64,000 nt of DNA, from positions 124,001 to 188,000 of the forward strand of contig NZ_FRCK01000007.1 in assembly GCF_900142875.1 (NCBI RefSeq). The letters are read 5' to 3'. Position numbers and translations under genes: made by a program. This DNA comes from Paracoccus solventivorans (lineage in GTDB: Bacteria > Pseudomonadota > Alphaproteobacteria > Rhodobacterales > Rhodobacteraceae). Of this stretch, positions 49,302 through 57,934 are shown piece after piece; positions within the stretch are counted from its first letter, which is position 1, and each line of letters starts with the position of its first letter. Below the pieces are notes generated by a model that searched no databases, had not been told where the DNA came from, and saw only the letters and a list, made by a program, of their open reading frames with translations.

Positions 49302-49420
49302 CCTTGCTGAAACAGCCCACTGGCCCATCCGGCGGGAAAACAGCCTTGGGGGCTGTTTTCTGATCCGCCTCCTATTCGAGGCGCGCGGAAGCCCGGAGGA
49401 TATTTGCGGCAAGATGAAAG
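49302..49420 (+). repeat. Extended palindromic repeat, second copy of the tilS insert
   Basis: The reverse complement of 49302-49410 shares blocks with 7999-8110: GGCGGATCAGAAAACAGCC, GGCTGTTTTCCCGCCGGATG, GAATAG, and the AAATATCC ... CCGGGCTT junction. In the plus direction it ends GCCCGGAGGATATTTGCGGC AAGATGAAAG (49391-49420), the common tail of the window's repeat family. This copy is intergenic, just after the acyl-CoA ligase. Confidence 0.85.
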
Positions 49421-49457
49421 CCGCGGAAGGCGCGTAGAAGGCCTGCGGGAAGCGGTA

Positions 49458-49800
49458 GGGATGCGCGGAAGGTTCCGCGCATTGCCTTTTGGATCAGGCG
49501 TGGGGTGTCCCAGCGGGGAACTAAGGGTCCGGGATGCACGGAAGGCTCAGTACATTGCCGCGTTGGATCAGGCGTCCCGGTTTCAGCGGGAACCAAGGAG
49601 CCGGGATGCACGAAAGGCTCCGCGCATCGCCACCTTGGGTCAGGCGCCGGGTCCCAGCGGGGAACTGACACCCGGGATGCGCGGAAGGTTCCGCGCATTG
49701 CCAGTTTGGATCAGGCGTTCGGGTTCCAGCGGGGAACCTAACGCCCGGAATGCGCGGAGGGGGCCGCGCATCGCCACTTGGGATCAGGCGTCGGGGTCCC
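49458..49800. repeat. Tandem array of ~72-bp units, about 4.7 copies
   Basis: Units begin with GGGATGC at 49458, 49531, 49603, 49674 and about 49746 (spacing 71-73). Each contains GATCAGGCG and a degenerate palindrome; units 1 and 4 have the perfect form TGCGCGGAAGGTTCCGCGCA. The last unit runs into the 3' end of the aldehyde dehydrogenase gene, whose final codons and stop are part of it. The palindromes may act as terminators between the two converging genes. Confidence 0.88.
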
Positions 49801-51235
49801 ACCCCGAGATCTGCTTGGAGTCCATGAACTCCTCGAGCCCCCAGACCCCGCCCTCGCGGGCCCGGCCCGAGGCCTTGACGCCCCCGAAGGCAGAGCCGCG
49901 GCCGCGGCTGGCCCCGTTCATCTCGACCATCCCCGATTGCAGCTGCCTTGCCAGACGGTTGCGGCGCGCCCCGTCCGCGGTCTGCACGTAGTTGGTCAGC
50001 CCGTAAGGGGTATCGTTGGCCATGGCAACGGCCTCTTCTTCGGTGTCGAAGGGGATGATCGACAGCACGGGGCCGAAGATTTCCTGCTGCGCGATGGTCA
50101 TGTCGTTGCTGACATCGGCGAACACGGTGGGGCGAACGAAATAGCCGCGGTTGACGCCCTCGGGCAGGCCGGGGCCGCCGGCGACCAGCCGGGCGCCCTC
50201 GTCGATGCCCTTCTGGATCAGGTCCTGGATCTTGTCCCACTGCTGCTTGCTGACCACCGGGCCGATGTGGCGCCCCTCTTCATGGGCGCTGCCGACGCGG
50301 GTGCTTTCGGCGACCGCGCGGGCGCGCTCGATCGCCTGTTCGTAAAGCGGGCGCTCGACCAGCATCCGCGTGGGGGCGTTGCAGGACTGGCCGCTGTTGT
50401 AGAAACAGTGCTTGGCGCCGCGTTCCACCGCCTTGTCGTCGGCATCGGCAAACACCAGGTTCGCGCCCTTGCCGCCCAGTTCCAGCGCCACCTTCTTCAG
50501 CGTGTCGGCGGCGGCCTTGGTGATCGCGATTCCGGCGCGGGTCGAGCCGGTAAAGGACACCATGTCCACGTCCTTGTGGGTCGACAGCTGCGTGCCCACC
50601 CCTGCCCCGTCCCCGTTCACCAGGTTGAACACGCCCTTGGGGAAGCCCGCCTCGTCCATCATCTCGGCGAACACCATCGAGGACAGCGGCGCGATTTCCG
50701 ATGGCTTCAGCACCACCGTGTTGCCCGCCAGCACCGCCGCCACCACCTTGAGCGTGACCTGATTCATCGGCCAGTTCCAGGGGGTGATCAGCGCCGCCAC
50801 CCCGATCGGTTCCCACGCCACCATCGAGGTCGGGGCGTGCGGGCCCAGCGGCCGGATGAACACGAACTTGCGGAAAGCCTCGATGAAGGTCTCGATGTGA
50901 TACGAGCCCGAGCCGGCCTGGTCGGCCTTGGACATCGAGGTCGGGGCGCCCATCTCGCAGGTCATCGCCCGGGCCACGTCGTCGTTGCGGCGCTTGTAGA
51001 CCTCGAGCAGGCGCTCGACACAGGCCAGCCGCTCGGCCGGCGGCGTTGCCGACCAGGCGGGAAATGCCGCCTTGGCCGCGGCCACCGCGCGGTCGGTATC
51101 CTGCTGCCCGCCCAGCGAGATCACCGCAAAACCTTCCTCGGTCGAGGGGTCGATCACCTCGAGATCTTGCGGCGCCGCGGGGTCTACCCATGCGCCGCCG
51201 ATGTAGAATTTCCGCTTGTCCTCCAGCCCGGCCAT
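49784..51235 (-). CDS. NAD(P)+-dependent aldehyde dehydrogenase
   Basis: A 483-residue enzyme of the ALDH superfamily. ITPWNWPMNQV, FTGSTRAGIAITKAAADT, the general-base glutamate in LELGGKGANLVF and the catalytic C285 in YNSGQSCNAPTRM are all present. The start MAGLEDKRKFYIGG has GGAGGG in front. The substrate is unknown. Its last five codons and stop lie within the final unit of the tandem array. Confidence 0.93.
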   Translation of the reverse strand: MAGLEDKRKFYIGGAWVDPAAPQDLEVIDPSTEEGFAVISLGGQQDTDRAVAAAKAAFPAWSATPPAERLACVERLLEVYKRRNDDVARAMTCEMGAPTSMSKADQAGSGSYHIETFIEAFRKFVFIRPLGPHAPTSMVAWEPIGVAALITPWNWPMNQVTLKVVAAVLAGNTVVLKPSEIAPLSSMVFAEMMDEAGFPKGVFNLVNGDGAGVGTQLSTHKDVDMVSFTGSTRAGIAITKAAADTLKKVALELGGKGANLVFADADDKAVERGAKHCFYNSGQSCNAPTRMLVERPLYEQAIERARAVAESTRVGSAHEEGRHIGPVVSKQQWDKIQDLIQKGIDEGARLVAGGPGLPEGVNRGYFVRPTVFADVSNDMTIAQQEIFGPVLSIIPFDTEEEAVAMANDTPYGLTNYVQTADGARRNRLARQLQSGMVEMNGASRGRGSAFGGVKASGRAREGGVWGLEEFMDSKQISGWDPDA

Positions 51236-51416
51236 CGCCTGCCCTCCGCTATGGGTCTCTGTCGGCGGGCAGGGTCGCACCGCAACCGGCCCGGCGCAAG
51301 GTCGGCCGAGCCGGCGATGTGGCCGGCATACCGGGCAATCCGACCGATGACCTCTGGTAATCGGGGTCGCGGGCCCTATCTGGAAAGGTTGGCTCACAAG
51401 AACAAGGATCACTGAA

Positions 51417-52073
51417 TTGTCCCTGCGCATCAATGATATCGCCCCCGATTTCACTGCCGAGACCACCGACGGCGAGATCAGCTTCCACGAATGGCTGGGG
51501 GACAGCTACGGAATCATCTTCAGCCATCCCAAGGACTTCACCCCCGTCTGCACGACCGAGTTCGGCGCCGTGGCCCGTCTGGCCGAGGAATGGGAAAAGC
51601 GCGGCACCAAGGTGGTGGGCGTGTCGGTGGACAGCGCCGACGACCATCGCAAGTGGAAGCGCGACATCGAGACCTTCGCCGGCTGCCCGGCCAACTTCGC
51701 CATCATCGACGATACCTCGCTGAAGGTGGCCAAGCTTTACGACATGCTGCCGGCCGAGGCCTATCTGCCCGACGGGCGCACCGCCAACGACAGCGCCACC
51801 GTCCGCACCGTCTATATCATCGGCCCGGACAAGAAGGTCCGGCTGATGATGACCTATCCGATGTCGGTGGGTCGCAACTTCGCGGAAATCCTGCGGGCGC
51901 TGGATGCGGTGCAGGCCACCGACGGGGTGCCGATCGCCACCCCGGCCGACTGGCGCCCGGGCGAGGACGTGATCGCCGCGCTGTCGCTGACCGACGAGCA
52001 GGCCGAGGCCAAGTTCGGCAAGGTCGACCGCAAGCTGCCCTATCTGCGCTTCGTGGCCCAACCGCAGCGCTGA
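51417..52073 (+). CDS. 1-Cys peroxiredoxin (Prx6 family)
   Basis: A 218-residue peroxiredoxin with the peroxidatic C45 in FTPVCTTEFG, the KDFTPVCTTE and YPMSVGRNFAEILRALDA motifs and the long C-terminal domain of the Prx6 group. It starts with TTG preceded by AAGGA. It reduces hydrogen peroxide and organic peroxides. It diverges from the aldehyde dehydrogenase gene over 181 bases and is followed by a clear terminator, so it forms a single-gene unit. Confidence 0.94.
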   Translation: MSLRINDIAPDFTAETTDGEISFHEWLGDSYGIIFSHPKDFTPVCTTEFGAVARLAEEWEKRGTKVVGVSVDSADDHRKWKRDIETFAGCPANFAIIDDTSLKVAKLYDMLPAEAYLPDGRTANDSATVRTVYIIGPDKKVRLMMTYPMSVGRNFAEILRALDAVQATDGVPIATPADWRPGEDVIAALSLTDEQAEAKFGKVDRKLPYLRFVAQPQR

Positions 52074-52092
52074 ACCGGACCGCACCAAAGGG

Positions 52093-52120
52093 AAACGCCC
52101 CGGCCGCTGCCGGGGCGTTT
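52093..52120 (+). terminator. Intrinsic terminator after the peroxiredoxin gene
   Basis: A 12-bp perfect stem AAACGCCCCGGC (52093-52104) / GCCGGGGCGTTT (52109-52120) with loop CGCT, followed by TCTTT. It lies 20 bases after the stop and could also serve the inhibitor gene on the other strand. Confidence 0.93.
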
Positions 52121-52154
52121 TCTTTGGGCGCTCGGTGTCGGGCGCCGGGTCCGG

Positions 52155-52442
52155 TCAGCCGCAGGTGACGTTCACCAGCCGGCCCGAGCGGTTGTATTCG
52201 AAATTGACCCGGTTCGGGTTGAAGTCCGCGGTGACCGGATCGCCGGTGCGATAGTGGCGATAGACCGTCCCCGCCGGCAGGGTGATCGCGGGCGACTGCT
52301 GGCCGACATACTGCTGATAATCGGCAGCGACGCAGGTCTCGGCCCCGTCGGGCACGATGACGGTGGTGGTCTGGGGCGGCGGCGCACAGGCGGCAAGCGC
52401 GGCAGTTCCTCCGACGGCAGCGATGATGACAGGCAGGCGCAT
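52155..52442 (-). CDS. I78-family peptidase inhibitor lipoprotein
   Basis: A 95-residue protein: lipoprotein signal MRLPVIIAAVGGTAALAAC (lipobox LAAC), then a domain with CVAADYQQYVGQQSPAI, TVYRHYRTGDPVTADFNPNRVNFEYN and a C-terminal VTCG. The GQ, VTxDxxPxRxN and final CG match the I78 family of small serine-protease inhibitors. AAGGAG precedes the ATG at 52442. The target protease is unknown. Confidence 0.8.
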   Translation of the reverse strand: MRLPVIIAAVGGTAALAACAPPPQTTTVIVPDGAETCVAADYQQYVGQQSPAITLPAGTVYRHYRTGDPVTADFNPNRVNFEYNRSGRLVNVTCG

Positions 52443-52565
52443 GGCAGACTCCTTTGTTTCCATTACCTCTTCAAGCGTGGCTGCGGGCGGTTGGTTCCAT
52501 GGCGCGGATTTTTCGGCAGGCTTGCGCCGGTGGGGAAATGGCGCGGCGGCGGCACGGTGGCGGCA

Positions 52566-52631
52566 GGGGGCTGTCTGCGCCCCCATCGCCTGCGGCGATT
52601 CCCCCCGAGGATATCTCGGGCAAGATGAAAG
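52566..52631 (+). repeat. Palindromic repeat with CCCGAGGATATCTCGG end
   Basis: Hairpin arms GGGGGC ... GCGCCCCC (52566-52584) and ATCGCCTGCGGCGAT (52585-52599), then CCCCCCGAGGATATCTCGGG and CAAGATGAAAG. Here the tail itself is a palindrome (CCGAGGATATCTCGG). It lies between the inhibitor and outer-membrane-protein genes. Apart from it, nothing is seen in 52443-52705. Confidence 0.8.
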
Positions 52632-52705
52632 AGCGCCGGTAAGGCGGCGTGGAGGGCGCCGCTGAACGCCTCCGAGCCGAGCGCGATCCGGCCCCCCGGG
52701 GTGGA

Positions 52706-53236
52706 TCAGAACCTGAAACCGGCGACCATCTGGGTGCTTTCGCCGGTGGCGCGCAGGCCCAAGGTCAGGCGGTCGACCGAAACGGTCAGGACGCCGCCGA
52801 AATTGCCCTTGTAATCGGTATCGGGATCGCTGTCCGCATAGCACTGGAAGCCGAGATAGGAATCCGGGCAATCCGCGGCCGCTTCTCGCACCCCGGCCAG
52901 CAGCGCCGCATCGGCGCGGAAACGCCCGCTGTCCAGCAGGTTGCCGCCAAGCAGGAGGTTGTAGGAAGTTCCCTGCTCTGGCTGGCTGTCCTGGCCCCAG
53001 GTGGAATCGAGCATGGTGCCCTCGGCCCCGAGATCGAACCCCAGCACCATCCTGCTGCCGGCCAGCTGGTGCATGAAGCCGATGGAGAACGGGGTGTCGT
53101 CATTCCCGAACGGGCCGTCCGCCTTGGCGTTTCCGGCACCCAGGTAGAACGTGTTTCTAAACGCCCCGTCATCCTGGGCATGGGCGTGGCCTGCCGACAG
53201 GGCGAGCAGCAGGCAGGAACTCAGGGCTTTGAACAT
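52706..53236 (-). CDS. Probable outer-membrane beta-barrel protein
   Basis: A 176-residue exported protein with signal peptide MFKALSSCLLLALSAGHAHAQ. The rest alternates polar and hydrophobic residues (FYLGAGNAKADG, MVLGFDLGAEG, TVSVDRLTLGLRATG) and ends in GFRF, the terminal aromatic residue expected for Bam-assembled barrels. About eight strands would fit. No specific family is recognised. The start at 53236 follows GAGGAG; longer readings lack the signal peptide. Confidence 0.72.
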   Translation of the reverse strand: MFKALSSCLLLALSAGHAHAQDDGAFRNTFYLGAGNAKADGPFGNDDTPFSIGFMHQLAGSRMVLGFDLGAEGTMLDSTWGQDSQPEQGTSYNLLLGGNLLDSGRFRADAALLAGVREAAADCPDSYLGFQCYADSDPDTDYKGNFGGVLTVSVDRLTLGLRATGESTQMVAGFRF

Positions 53237-53330
53237 TTTCGCAGGATACTCCTCGATACGACTGGAGTATCTGCTAGGCCGTTCCCGCGGGCTTTCCCAC
53301 TCAAGGATAAGGAAAATTCTCGGCAAAACT

Positions 53331-53353
53331 AAGGGGCGCCGCAGCGCCCCCTT
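53331..53353 (-). terminator. Intrinsic terminator directly after rpmD
   Basis: Stem AAGGGGCGC (53331-53339) / GCGCCCCCTT (53344-53353) with a four-base loop, followed on the minus strand by AGTTTTG. It ends the spc transcript at rpmD instead of letting it continue to rplO. Confidence 0.82.
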
Positions 53354-53356
53354 GTC

Positions 53357-53542
53357 TTATTTCTTTTCTTCGACGATCTGCACCAGATGCGGGATCGAGT
53401 TGACCATGCCGCGGACCGCGGGGGTATCCTCAAGCTCGCGGGTGCGATGCATCTTGTTCAGCCCCAAGCCCTTGAGCGTGGCACGCTGGACGGCAGGGCG
53501 GCGGATCGGGCTGCCGATCTGCTTGACGACGATGGTTGCCAT
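53357..53542 (-). CDS. rpmD: 50S ribosomal protein L30
   Basis: A 61-residue uL30 ([23 protein letters not shown] ... [21 protein letters not shown]), starting two bases after rpsE. Normally followed at once by rplO; here it is the last gene before a terminator. Confidence 0.97.
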   Translation of the reverse strand: MATIVVKQIGSPIRRPAVQRATLKGLGLNKMHRTRELEDTPAVRGMVNSIPHLVQIVEEKK

Positions 53543-53544
53543 GC

Positions 53545-54123
53545 TCAGGCCTCCGCGGTTTCGGCCGCAGGCGCCGCGGCGGGTTTGTCGTGCTGCGGCA
53601 GGATGTCGGCGACCTTCTTGCCGCGGCGGCTGGCCACCGAGCGGGGCGAGGCCTCGGCCTTGAGCCCGTCGATGGTGGCGCGGATCATGTTGTAGGGGTT
53701 CTGCGACCCCAGCGACTTGGCCACCACGTCCTGCACGCCCAGCATCTCGAACACGGCGCGCATCGGGCCGCCGGCGATGATCCCGGTCCCCGGAACGGCG
53801 GTGCGCATCACCACGCGGCCGGCGCCGTGGCGGCCCTCGATGTCGTGATGCAGGGTGCGGCCGTCGCGCAGCGGCACGCGGATCAGGCCGCGCTTGGCCT
53901 GTTCGGTCGCCTTGCGGATCGCCTCGGGCACTTCTTTCGCCTTGCCCTTGCCGAAGCCGACGCGGCCGCGCTGGTCGCCCACGACGACGAGCGCCGCAAA
54001 GCCGAAGCGCTTGCCGCCCTTGACGGTTTTCGACACGCGGTTGATCGCGACCAGGCGGTCGGCGAATTCCGGGGTTTCCTCGCGCTCTTCGCGGCGGCCC
54101 CGGCGGTTGTCACGTTCTGCCAT
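53545..54123 (-). CDS. rpsE: 30S ribosomal protein S5
   Basis: A 192-residue uS5 with [26 protein letters not shown] motif, [18 protein letters not shown] and [29 protein letters not shown]. The C-terminus has an Ala-rich tail. It lies 124 bases after rplR; that gap holds a GGCGCGC / GCGCGCC palindrome near 54140. Confidence 0.97.
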   Translation of the reverse strand: MAERDNRRGRREEREETPEFADRLVAINRVSKTVKGGKRFGFAALVVVGDQRGRVGFGKGKAKEVPEAIRKATEQAKRGLIRVPLRDGRTLHHDIEGRHGAGRVVMRTAVPGTGIIAGGPMRAVFEMLGVQDVVAKSLGSQNPYNMIRATIDGLKAEASPRSVASRRGKKVADILPQHDKPAAAPAAETAEA

Positions 54124-54247
54124 GCGGCATTCCCTATCCTGTGGCGCGCTGCGCGCCGTCAATACCGATCCTGGTGGGACGCCGCTGGGACGGCCCCCGG
54201 ATCATCGGGGCGGCTCGCCGCTTGCACGACGCGCCGCCCGCAACCGA

Positions 54248-54607
54248 TCAGAACTTCAGCCCGCCTTCGCGGGCCGCGTCGGCCAGCGCCTTGATCTTGC
54301 CGTGGAACAGGAAGCCGCCCCGGTCGAACACGACCGTATCGACGCCCTTGGCCTTGGCCCGTTCCGCGATGGCGGCGCCGATCTTGGCGGCGGCCTCGAC
54401 GTTGTTCTTGCCGACCAGACCCAGATCCTTTTCCAGGGTCGAGGCCGAGGCCAGCGTCACGCCTTGCGCGTCGTCGATCAGCTGGACGCTGATGTTCTTG
54501 GACGAGCGGTGGACGGACAGCCGCGGACGGCCGTCGGACATCGCGTGCAGCTTGTTCCGAACGCGCATACGGCGCTTCTGGAACAGTTCTCTCTTGTTCA
54601 GTGCCAT
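54248..54607 (-). CDS. rplR: 50S ribosomal protein L18
   Basis: A 119-residue uL18 ([20 protein letters not shown] ... [18 protein letters not shown] ... [19 protein letters not shown]), binding 5S rRNA. The start at 54607 is 11 bases after rplF. Confidence 0.97.
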   Translation of the reverse strand: MALNKRELFQKRRMRVRNKLHAMSDGRPRLSVHRSSKNISVQLIDDAQGVTLASASTLEKDLGLVGKNNVEAAAKIGAAIAERAKAKGVDTVVFDRGGFLFHGKIKALADAAREGGLKF

Positions 54608-54618
54608 CTGCGTGATCC

Positions 54619-55152
54619 TTACTTCTTCTTGCCTTCCTTGCGGAAGACCTGCTCGCCCTTGTAGCGGATGCCCTTGCCCTTGTAGGGCTCGGGCTTGCGC
54701 CACTCGCGGATGTTCGCCGCGACCTGGCCGACGACCTGCTGGTCGATGCCTTCGACCACGATCTCGGTCTGCTTGGGCGCGTTGACGGTCACGCCCTCGG
54801 GCGCCTCGAAGTTCACGTCATGCGTATAGCCGACCGACAGCTTGAGGGTCTTGCCCTGCATCGCCGCACGGTAGCCGACGCCCTGGATCTCCAGCTCTTT
54901 CTTGAAGCCCTGGCTGACCCCGGTGACGAGATTCGCGACCATCGACCGCGACATCCCCCATTGCTGGCGGGCGCGCTTGGACAGACCGCGCGGCTTGACG
55001 CTGACGGCGCCGTTTTCCAGCACCAGATCCACGTCGTCGGTCGCGGTGAAGCTGCGCGTGCCCTTGGGGCCCTTGACCGAAATGGTCTGGCCCTTGATTT
55101 CGGCCGTCACGCCCTGGGGCAGTTCGACCGGTCTTTTACCAATCCGAGACAT
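54619..55152 (-). CDS. rplF: 50S ribosomal protein L6
   Basis: A 177-residue uL6 starting [15 protein letters not shown] with two related domains and the C-terminal [20 protein letters not shown] and a KEGKKK end. The first ATG (55152) follows AGGAGGGC, ten bases after rpsH; a longer reading into rpsH is rejected. Confidence 0.97.
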   Translation of the reverse strand: MSRIGKRPVELPQGVTAEIKGQTISVKGPKGTRSFTATDDVDLVLENGAVSVKPRGLSKRARQQWGMSRSMVANLVTGVSQGFKKELEIQGVGYRAAMQGKTLKLSVGYTHDVNFEAPEGVTVNAPKQTEIVVEGIDQQVVGQVAANIREWRKPEPYKGKGIRYKGEQVFRKEGKKK

Positions 55153-55162
55153 CCTGCCCTCC

Positions 55163-55561
55163 TTAGAACACCGTGCAGAGGACTTCGCCGCCAACATTGG
55201 CGCTGCGAGCCGCTGCATCCGACATCACCCCGCGGGGCGTCGACACGATCGAGACGCCCAGCCCGTTGCGGACCTGCGGCAGCTCTTTCGCGCCGGCGTA
55301 AACGCGGCGGCCGGGTTTGGACACCCGGGCCAGTTCGCGGATCACCGGGGCGCCCTCGAAATACTTGAGGCTGATTTCCAGTTCGGTGTGACCGGCCTCG
55401 GTCTTCACCTCTTCATAGCCGCGGATGTAGCCCTCGGCCTTCAGCACGTCCAGGACCCAGGCGCGCAGCTTGCTCGCCGGGGTGCGGACGGTGGATTTCC
55501 CGCGCAGCTGAGCGTTGCGGATGCGGGTCAGCATATCGCCGAGCGGATCGTTCATCGACAT
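55163..55561 (-). CDS. rpsH: 30S ribosomal protein S8
   Basis: A 132-residue uS8 ([18 protein letters not shown] ... [20 protein letters not shown] ... GGEVLCTVF). It binds the central domain of 16S rRNA and in E. coli represses the spc operon by binding its mRNA near rplE. It follows rpsN by 13 bases. Confidence 0.97.
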   Translation of the reverse strand: MSMNDPLGDMLTRIRNAQLRGKSTVRTPASKLRAWVLDVLKAEGYIRGYEEVKTEAGHTELEISLKYFEGAPVIRELARVSKPGRRVYAGAKELPQVRNGLGVSIVSTPRGVMSDAAARSANVGGEVLCTVF

Positions 55562-55574
55562 CTTTCCTGCCCCC

Positions 55575-55880
55575 TTACCAGCTCGATTTCACCAGGCCGG
55601 GGATCTGGCCGAACGAGCCCAGCTCGCGCAGCATGATCCGCGACAGTTTCAGCTTGCGATAATACGCCCGCGGACGGCCGGTCAGTTCGCAGCGGTTGTT
55701 CAGCCGGGTCGGCGACGAGTTGCGCGGCAGCTCGGCCAGCTTCAGCGTGGCCTTGAAGCGCTCTTCCATCGGCTTCGACTGGTCGTTGATGACTTCGTTC
55801 AGAGCAGCGCGCTTGGCGGCATACTGGGCCACCAGACGCTCGCGCTTCTTCTGACGTTCGATCATGGATTTCTTTGCCAT
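55575..55880 (-). CDS. rpsN: 30S ribosomal protein S14
   Basis: A 101-residue uS14 of the long, zinc-free type ([24 protein letters not shown] ... [21 protein letters not shown]). No CxxC zinc pairs are present. It follows rplE by 19 bases. Confidence 0.97.
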   Translation of the reverse strand: MAKKSMIERQKKRERLVAQYAAKRAALNEVINDQSKPMEERFKATLKLAELPRNSSPTRLNNRCELTGRPRAYYRKLKLSRIMLRELGSFGQIPGLVKSSW

Positions 55881-55899
55881 ATCGTTCTTCCTCGCGCGA

Positions 55900-56460
55900 T
55901 CAGCTGTTGAACGGCATGTTGAACTGCTTCAGCAGCGCCTTTGCCTCGGCGTCGGTCGCGGCGGTGGTGCAGATGATGATGTCCATCCCCAGCACCTCGT
56001 CGACCTTGTCGAATTCGATCTCGGGGAACACGATCTGTTCCTTGAGACCCATGGCATAGTTGCCGCGGCCGTCGAACGACGTGCCCTTGACGCCGCGGAA
56101 GTCGCGGACGCGGGGCAGCGCGATGTTGATCAGGCGGTCCAGGAATTCGTACATCCGGTCGCCACGCAGCGTGACCTTGGCACCAAGGGGCATCTCCTCG
56201 CGCAGGCGGAAGCCGGCGACGGATTTCTTGGCCTTGGTGATCACGGCCTTCTGGCCGGCGATCAGCGACAGCTCTTCGGCGCCCTGGCGGACCTTTTTCG
56301 TGTCCTTGACCGCTTCGCCAATGCCCATGTTCAGGACGATCTTGTCCAGACGCGGGATCATCATGTCGTTCTTGTAGCCGAACTCTTCCTTGAGCGCGGC
56401 CCGGATGCGGTCACGATATTCCGCCTTGAGGCGCGGGGTGTATTTCGCGGCGTCCAGCAT
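55900..56460 (-). CDS. rplE: 50S ribosomal protein L5
   Basis: A 186-residue uL5 ([20 protein letters not shown] ... [18 protein letters not shown] ... [22 protein letters not shown]), binding 5S rRNA at the central protuberance. Its ATG shares one base with the rplX stop. Confidence 0.97.
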   Translation of the reverse strand: MLDAAKYTPRLKAEYRDRIRAALKEEFGYKNDMMIPRLDKIVLNMGIGEAVKDTKKVRQGAEELSLIAGQKAVITKAKKSVAGFRLREEMPLGAKVTLRGDRMYEFLDRLINIALPRVRDFRGVKGTSFDGRGNYAMGLKEQIVFPEIEFDKVDEVLGMDIIICTTAATDAEAKALLKQFNMPFNS

Positions 56461-56765
56461 CAGATCACGTCTCCGGTGGTCTTGGCGAAACGGACCTTCT
56501 GGTCGCCTTCCATGCGGAAGCCGACGCGGGTCGGTTTGCCGTTCTTGTCCAGCAGCGCCAGATTCGACAGGTGGATCGGCATGTTCTTGGGGATGCGGCC
56601 GCCCTGGCTGGTCTGCGACTGGCGGGTGTGGCGCAGCGCGACGTTCACGCCATCCACGATCGCCTTGTCGTCCTTGGGCATGACCTGCAGGATCCGCCCC
56701 TGCTTGCCCTTGTCCTTGCCGGTCAGCACGACGACGGTATCGCCCTTTTTCAGCTTCGCAGCCAT
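56460..56765 (-). CDS. rplX: 50S ribosomal protein L24
   Basis: A 101-residue uL24 with the KOW motif [20 protein letters not shown]. It is an early-assembly protein at the exit tunnel. The ATG at 56765 overlaps the rplN stop by one base. Confidence 0.97.
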   Translation of the reverse strand: MAAKLKKGDTVVVLTGKDKGKQGRILQVMPKDDKAIVDGVNVALRHTRQSQTSQGGRIPKNMPIHLSNLALLDKNGKPTRVGFRMEGDQKVRFAKTTGDVI

Positions 56766-57133
56766 CACAGCACCTCCGGCGCCAGCGAGATGATCTTCAT
56801 GAAGTTCTTGGCGCGCAGCTCGCGCACGACCGGCCCGAAGATACGGGTCCCGACCGGCTCGCCCTGGTTGTTCAGGATCACTGCGGCGTTCGAATCGAAG
56901 CGGATCGAGGTTCCGTCCTCGCGCTTCACTTCCTTGGCGGTGCGCACGACGACGGCCTTGCGGACGTCGCCCTTCTTCACGCGGCCGCGCGGAATCGCCT
57001 CTTTCACCGACACCACGATGATGTCGCCGACGGAGGCGTAGCGGCGGTGCGAGCCGCCGAGAACCTTGATGCACTGCACCCGGCGAGCGCCGGAGTTGTC
57101 AGCGACATCCAGATTGGTCTGCATCTGGATCAT
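56765..57133 (-). CDS. rplN: 50S ribosomal protein L14
   Basis: A 122-residue uL14 ([20 protein letters not shown] ... [25 protein letters not shown]). Normal length. It is 93 bases after rpsQ. Confidence 0.98.
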   Translation of the reverse strand: MIQMQTNLDVADNSGARRVQCIKVLGGSHRRYASVGDIIVVSVKEAIPRGRVKKGDVRKAVVVRTAKEVKREDGTSIRFDSNAAVILNNQGEPVGTRIFGPVVRELRAKNFMKIISLAPEVL

Positions 57134-57226
57134 GGTTTGCTCCCGACCTATGGGGACCGGTTGCAGGCCCGGCCCCAGGGTTTCGATATGTCACGGACGG
57201 ACCGGATGGCCCGCCGCGGTTGGCGT

Positions 57227-57484
57227 TCAGGCCTCGACGGCCTGAGACGCGCTGTCGTCGGTCAGGACGGTCCAGCGCTTGGTCTTGGAAATCGGCGCGC
57301 ATTCGATGATGCGGACGGTGTCGCCGACCTTGAAATGGTTTTCCGCGTCATGCGCCCGGTATTTCTTGGTCGAGCGGACGATCTTGTTCAGCAGCGGATG
57401 CTTGAAGCGGCGCTCGACCAGAACCGTGACGGTCTGGGCGTTCTTGTCGCTGGTCACCTTGCCTTGCAGGATGCGTTTGGGCAT
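57227..57484 (-). CDS. rpsQ: 30S ribosomal protein S17
   Basis: An 85-residue uS17 ([21 protein letters not shown] ... [21 protein letters not shown]), a primary 16S rRNA binder. It starts 12 bases after rpmC. Confidence 0.97.
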   Translation of the reverse strand: MPKRILQGKVTSDKNAQTVTVLVERRFKHPLLNKIVRSTKKYRAHDAENHFKVGDTVRIIECAPISKTKRWTVLTDDSASQAVEA

Positions 57485-57496
57485 GGGTCCGGCTCC

Positions 57497-57703
57497 TTAC
57501 TGCGACGCCGCGGCATCGGCCGCTTTCTGGTTCATGACGGTCAGCACACGGGCCACGTCCTTGCGGACCGAGCGCATGCGCGCGGTCGATTCGAGCTGGC
57601 CGGTGGCCTGCTGGAAGCGCAGGTTGAACGCTTCCTTCTTCAGCGCGACCAGCTGCTCGCGCAGCTGCTCGGGGGTCTTGTCTCTCAGTTCCTGCGCTTT
57701 CAT
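57497..57703 (-). CDS. rpmC: 50S ribosomal protein L29
   Basis: A 68-residue uL29 ([21 protein letters not shown] ... [16 protein letters not shown]). The ATG at 57703 is preceded by AAAGGAAAAGG. It should directly follow rplP, but 717 bases with an opposite-strand gene and a terminator lie between them, so rpmC probably starts from its own, unidentified promoter. Confidence 0.97.
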   Translation of the reverse strand: MKAQELRDKTPEQLREQLVALKKEAFNLRFQQATGQLESTARMRSVRKDVARVLTVMNQKAADAAASQ

Positions 57704-57853
57704 GCGCCTTTTCCTTTCAACATCACCGGAGGGCCCCAGCACCCTGGGCCACCCTGATTCCCGGTGGAGTTCGAGATGAAGGCCTGCCCATACGCGGGAT
57801 TTCCCCGGCTGGCAAGTGGAATAAGCGCGCGCCAGCAGAGAGCAACTTTTCTA

Positions 57854-57882
57854 TTGACAAGAGCTACTATTTCCACTATTGA
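57854..57882 (+). promoter_or_regulatory. Possible promoter of the RAMA-like gene
   Basis: A perfect -35 box TTGACA (57854-57859), a 17-base spacer and TATTGA (57877-57882) as a weak -10; TACTAT a few bases further is an alternative. The region is clearly AT-rich in otherwise GC-rich DNA. The predicted start codon is about 50 bases downstream. Confidence 0.5.
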
Positions 57883-57934
57883 TACTATCACCAATGAAAC
57901 CAGAAGACGAAGTGCAATGAGGGTGGGACCTGCC

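Noticed and set aside
49372..49698. Minus-strand open frame encoding 24-residue repeats
   Set aside because: It is just the reading of the 72-bp tandem array and has no ribosome site or family similarity.
49458..49800. CRISPR array
   Set aside because: Units are contiguous and similar over their whole length, without unique spacers, and no cas genes are near.
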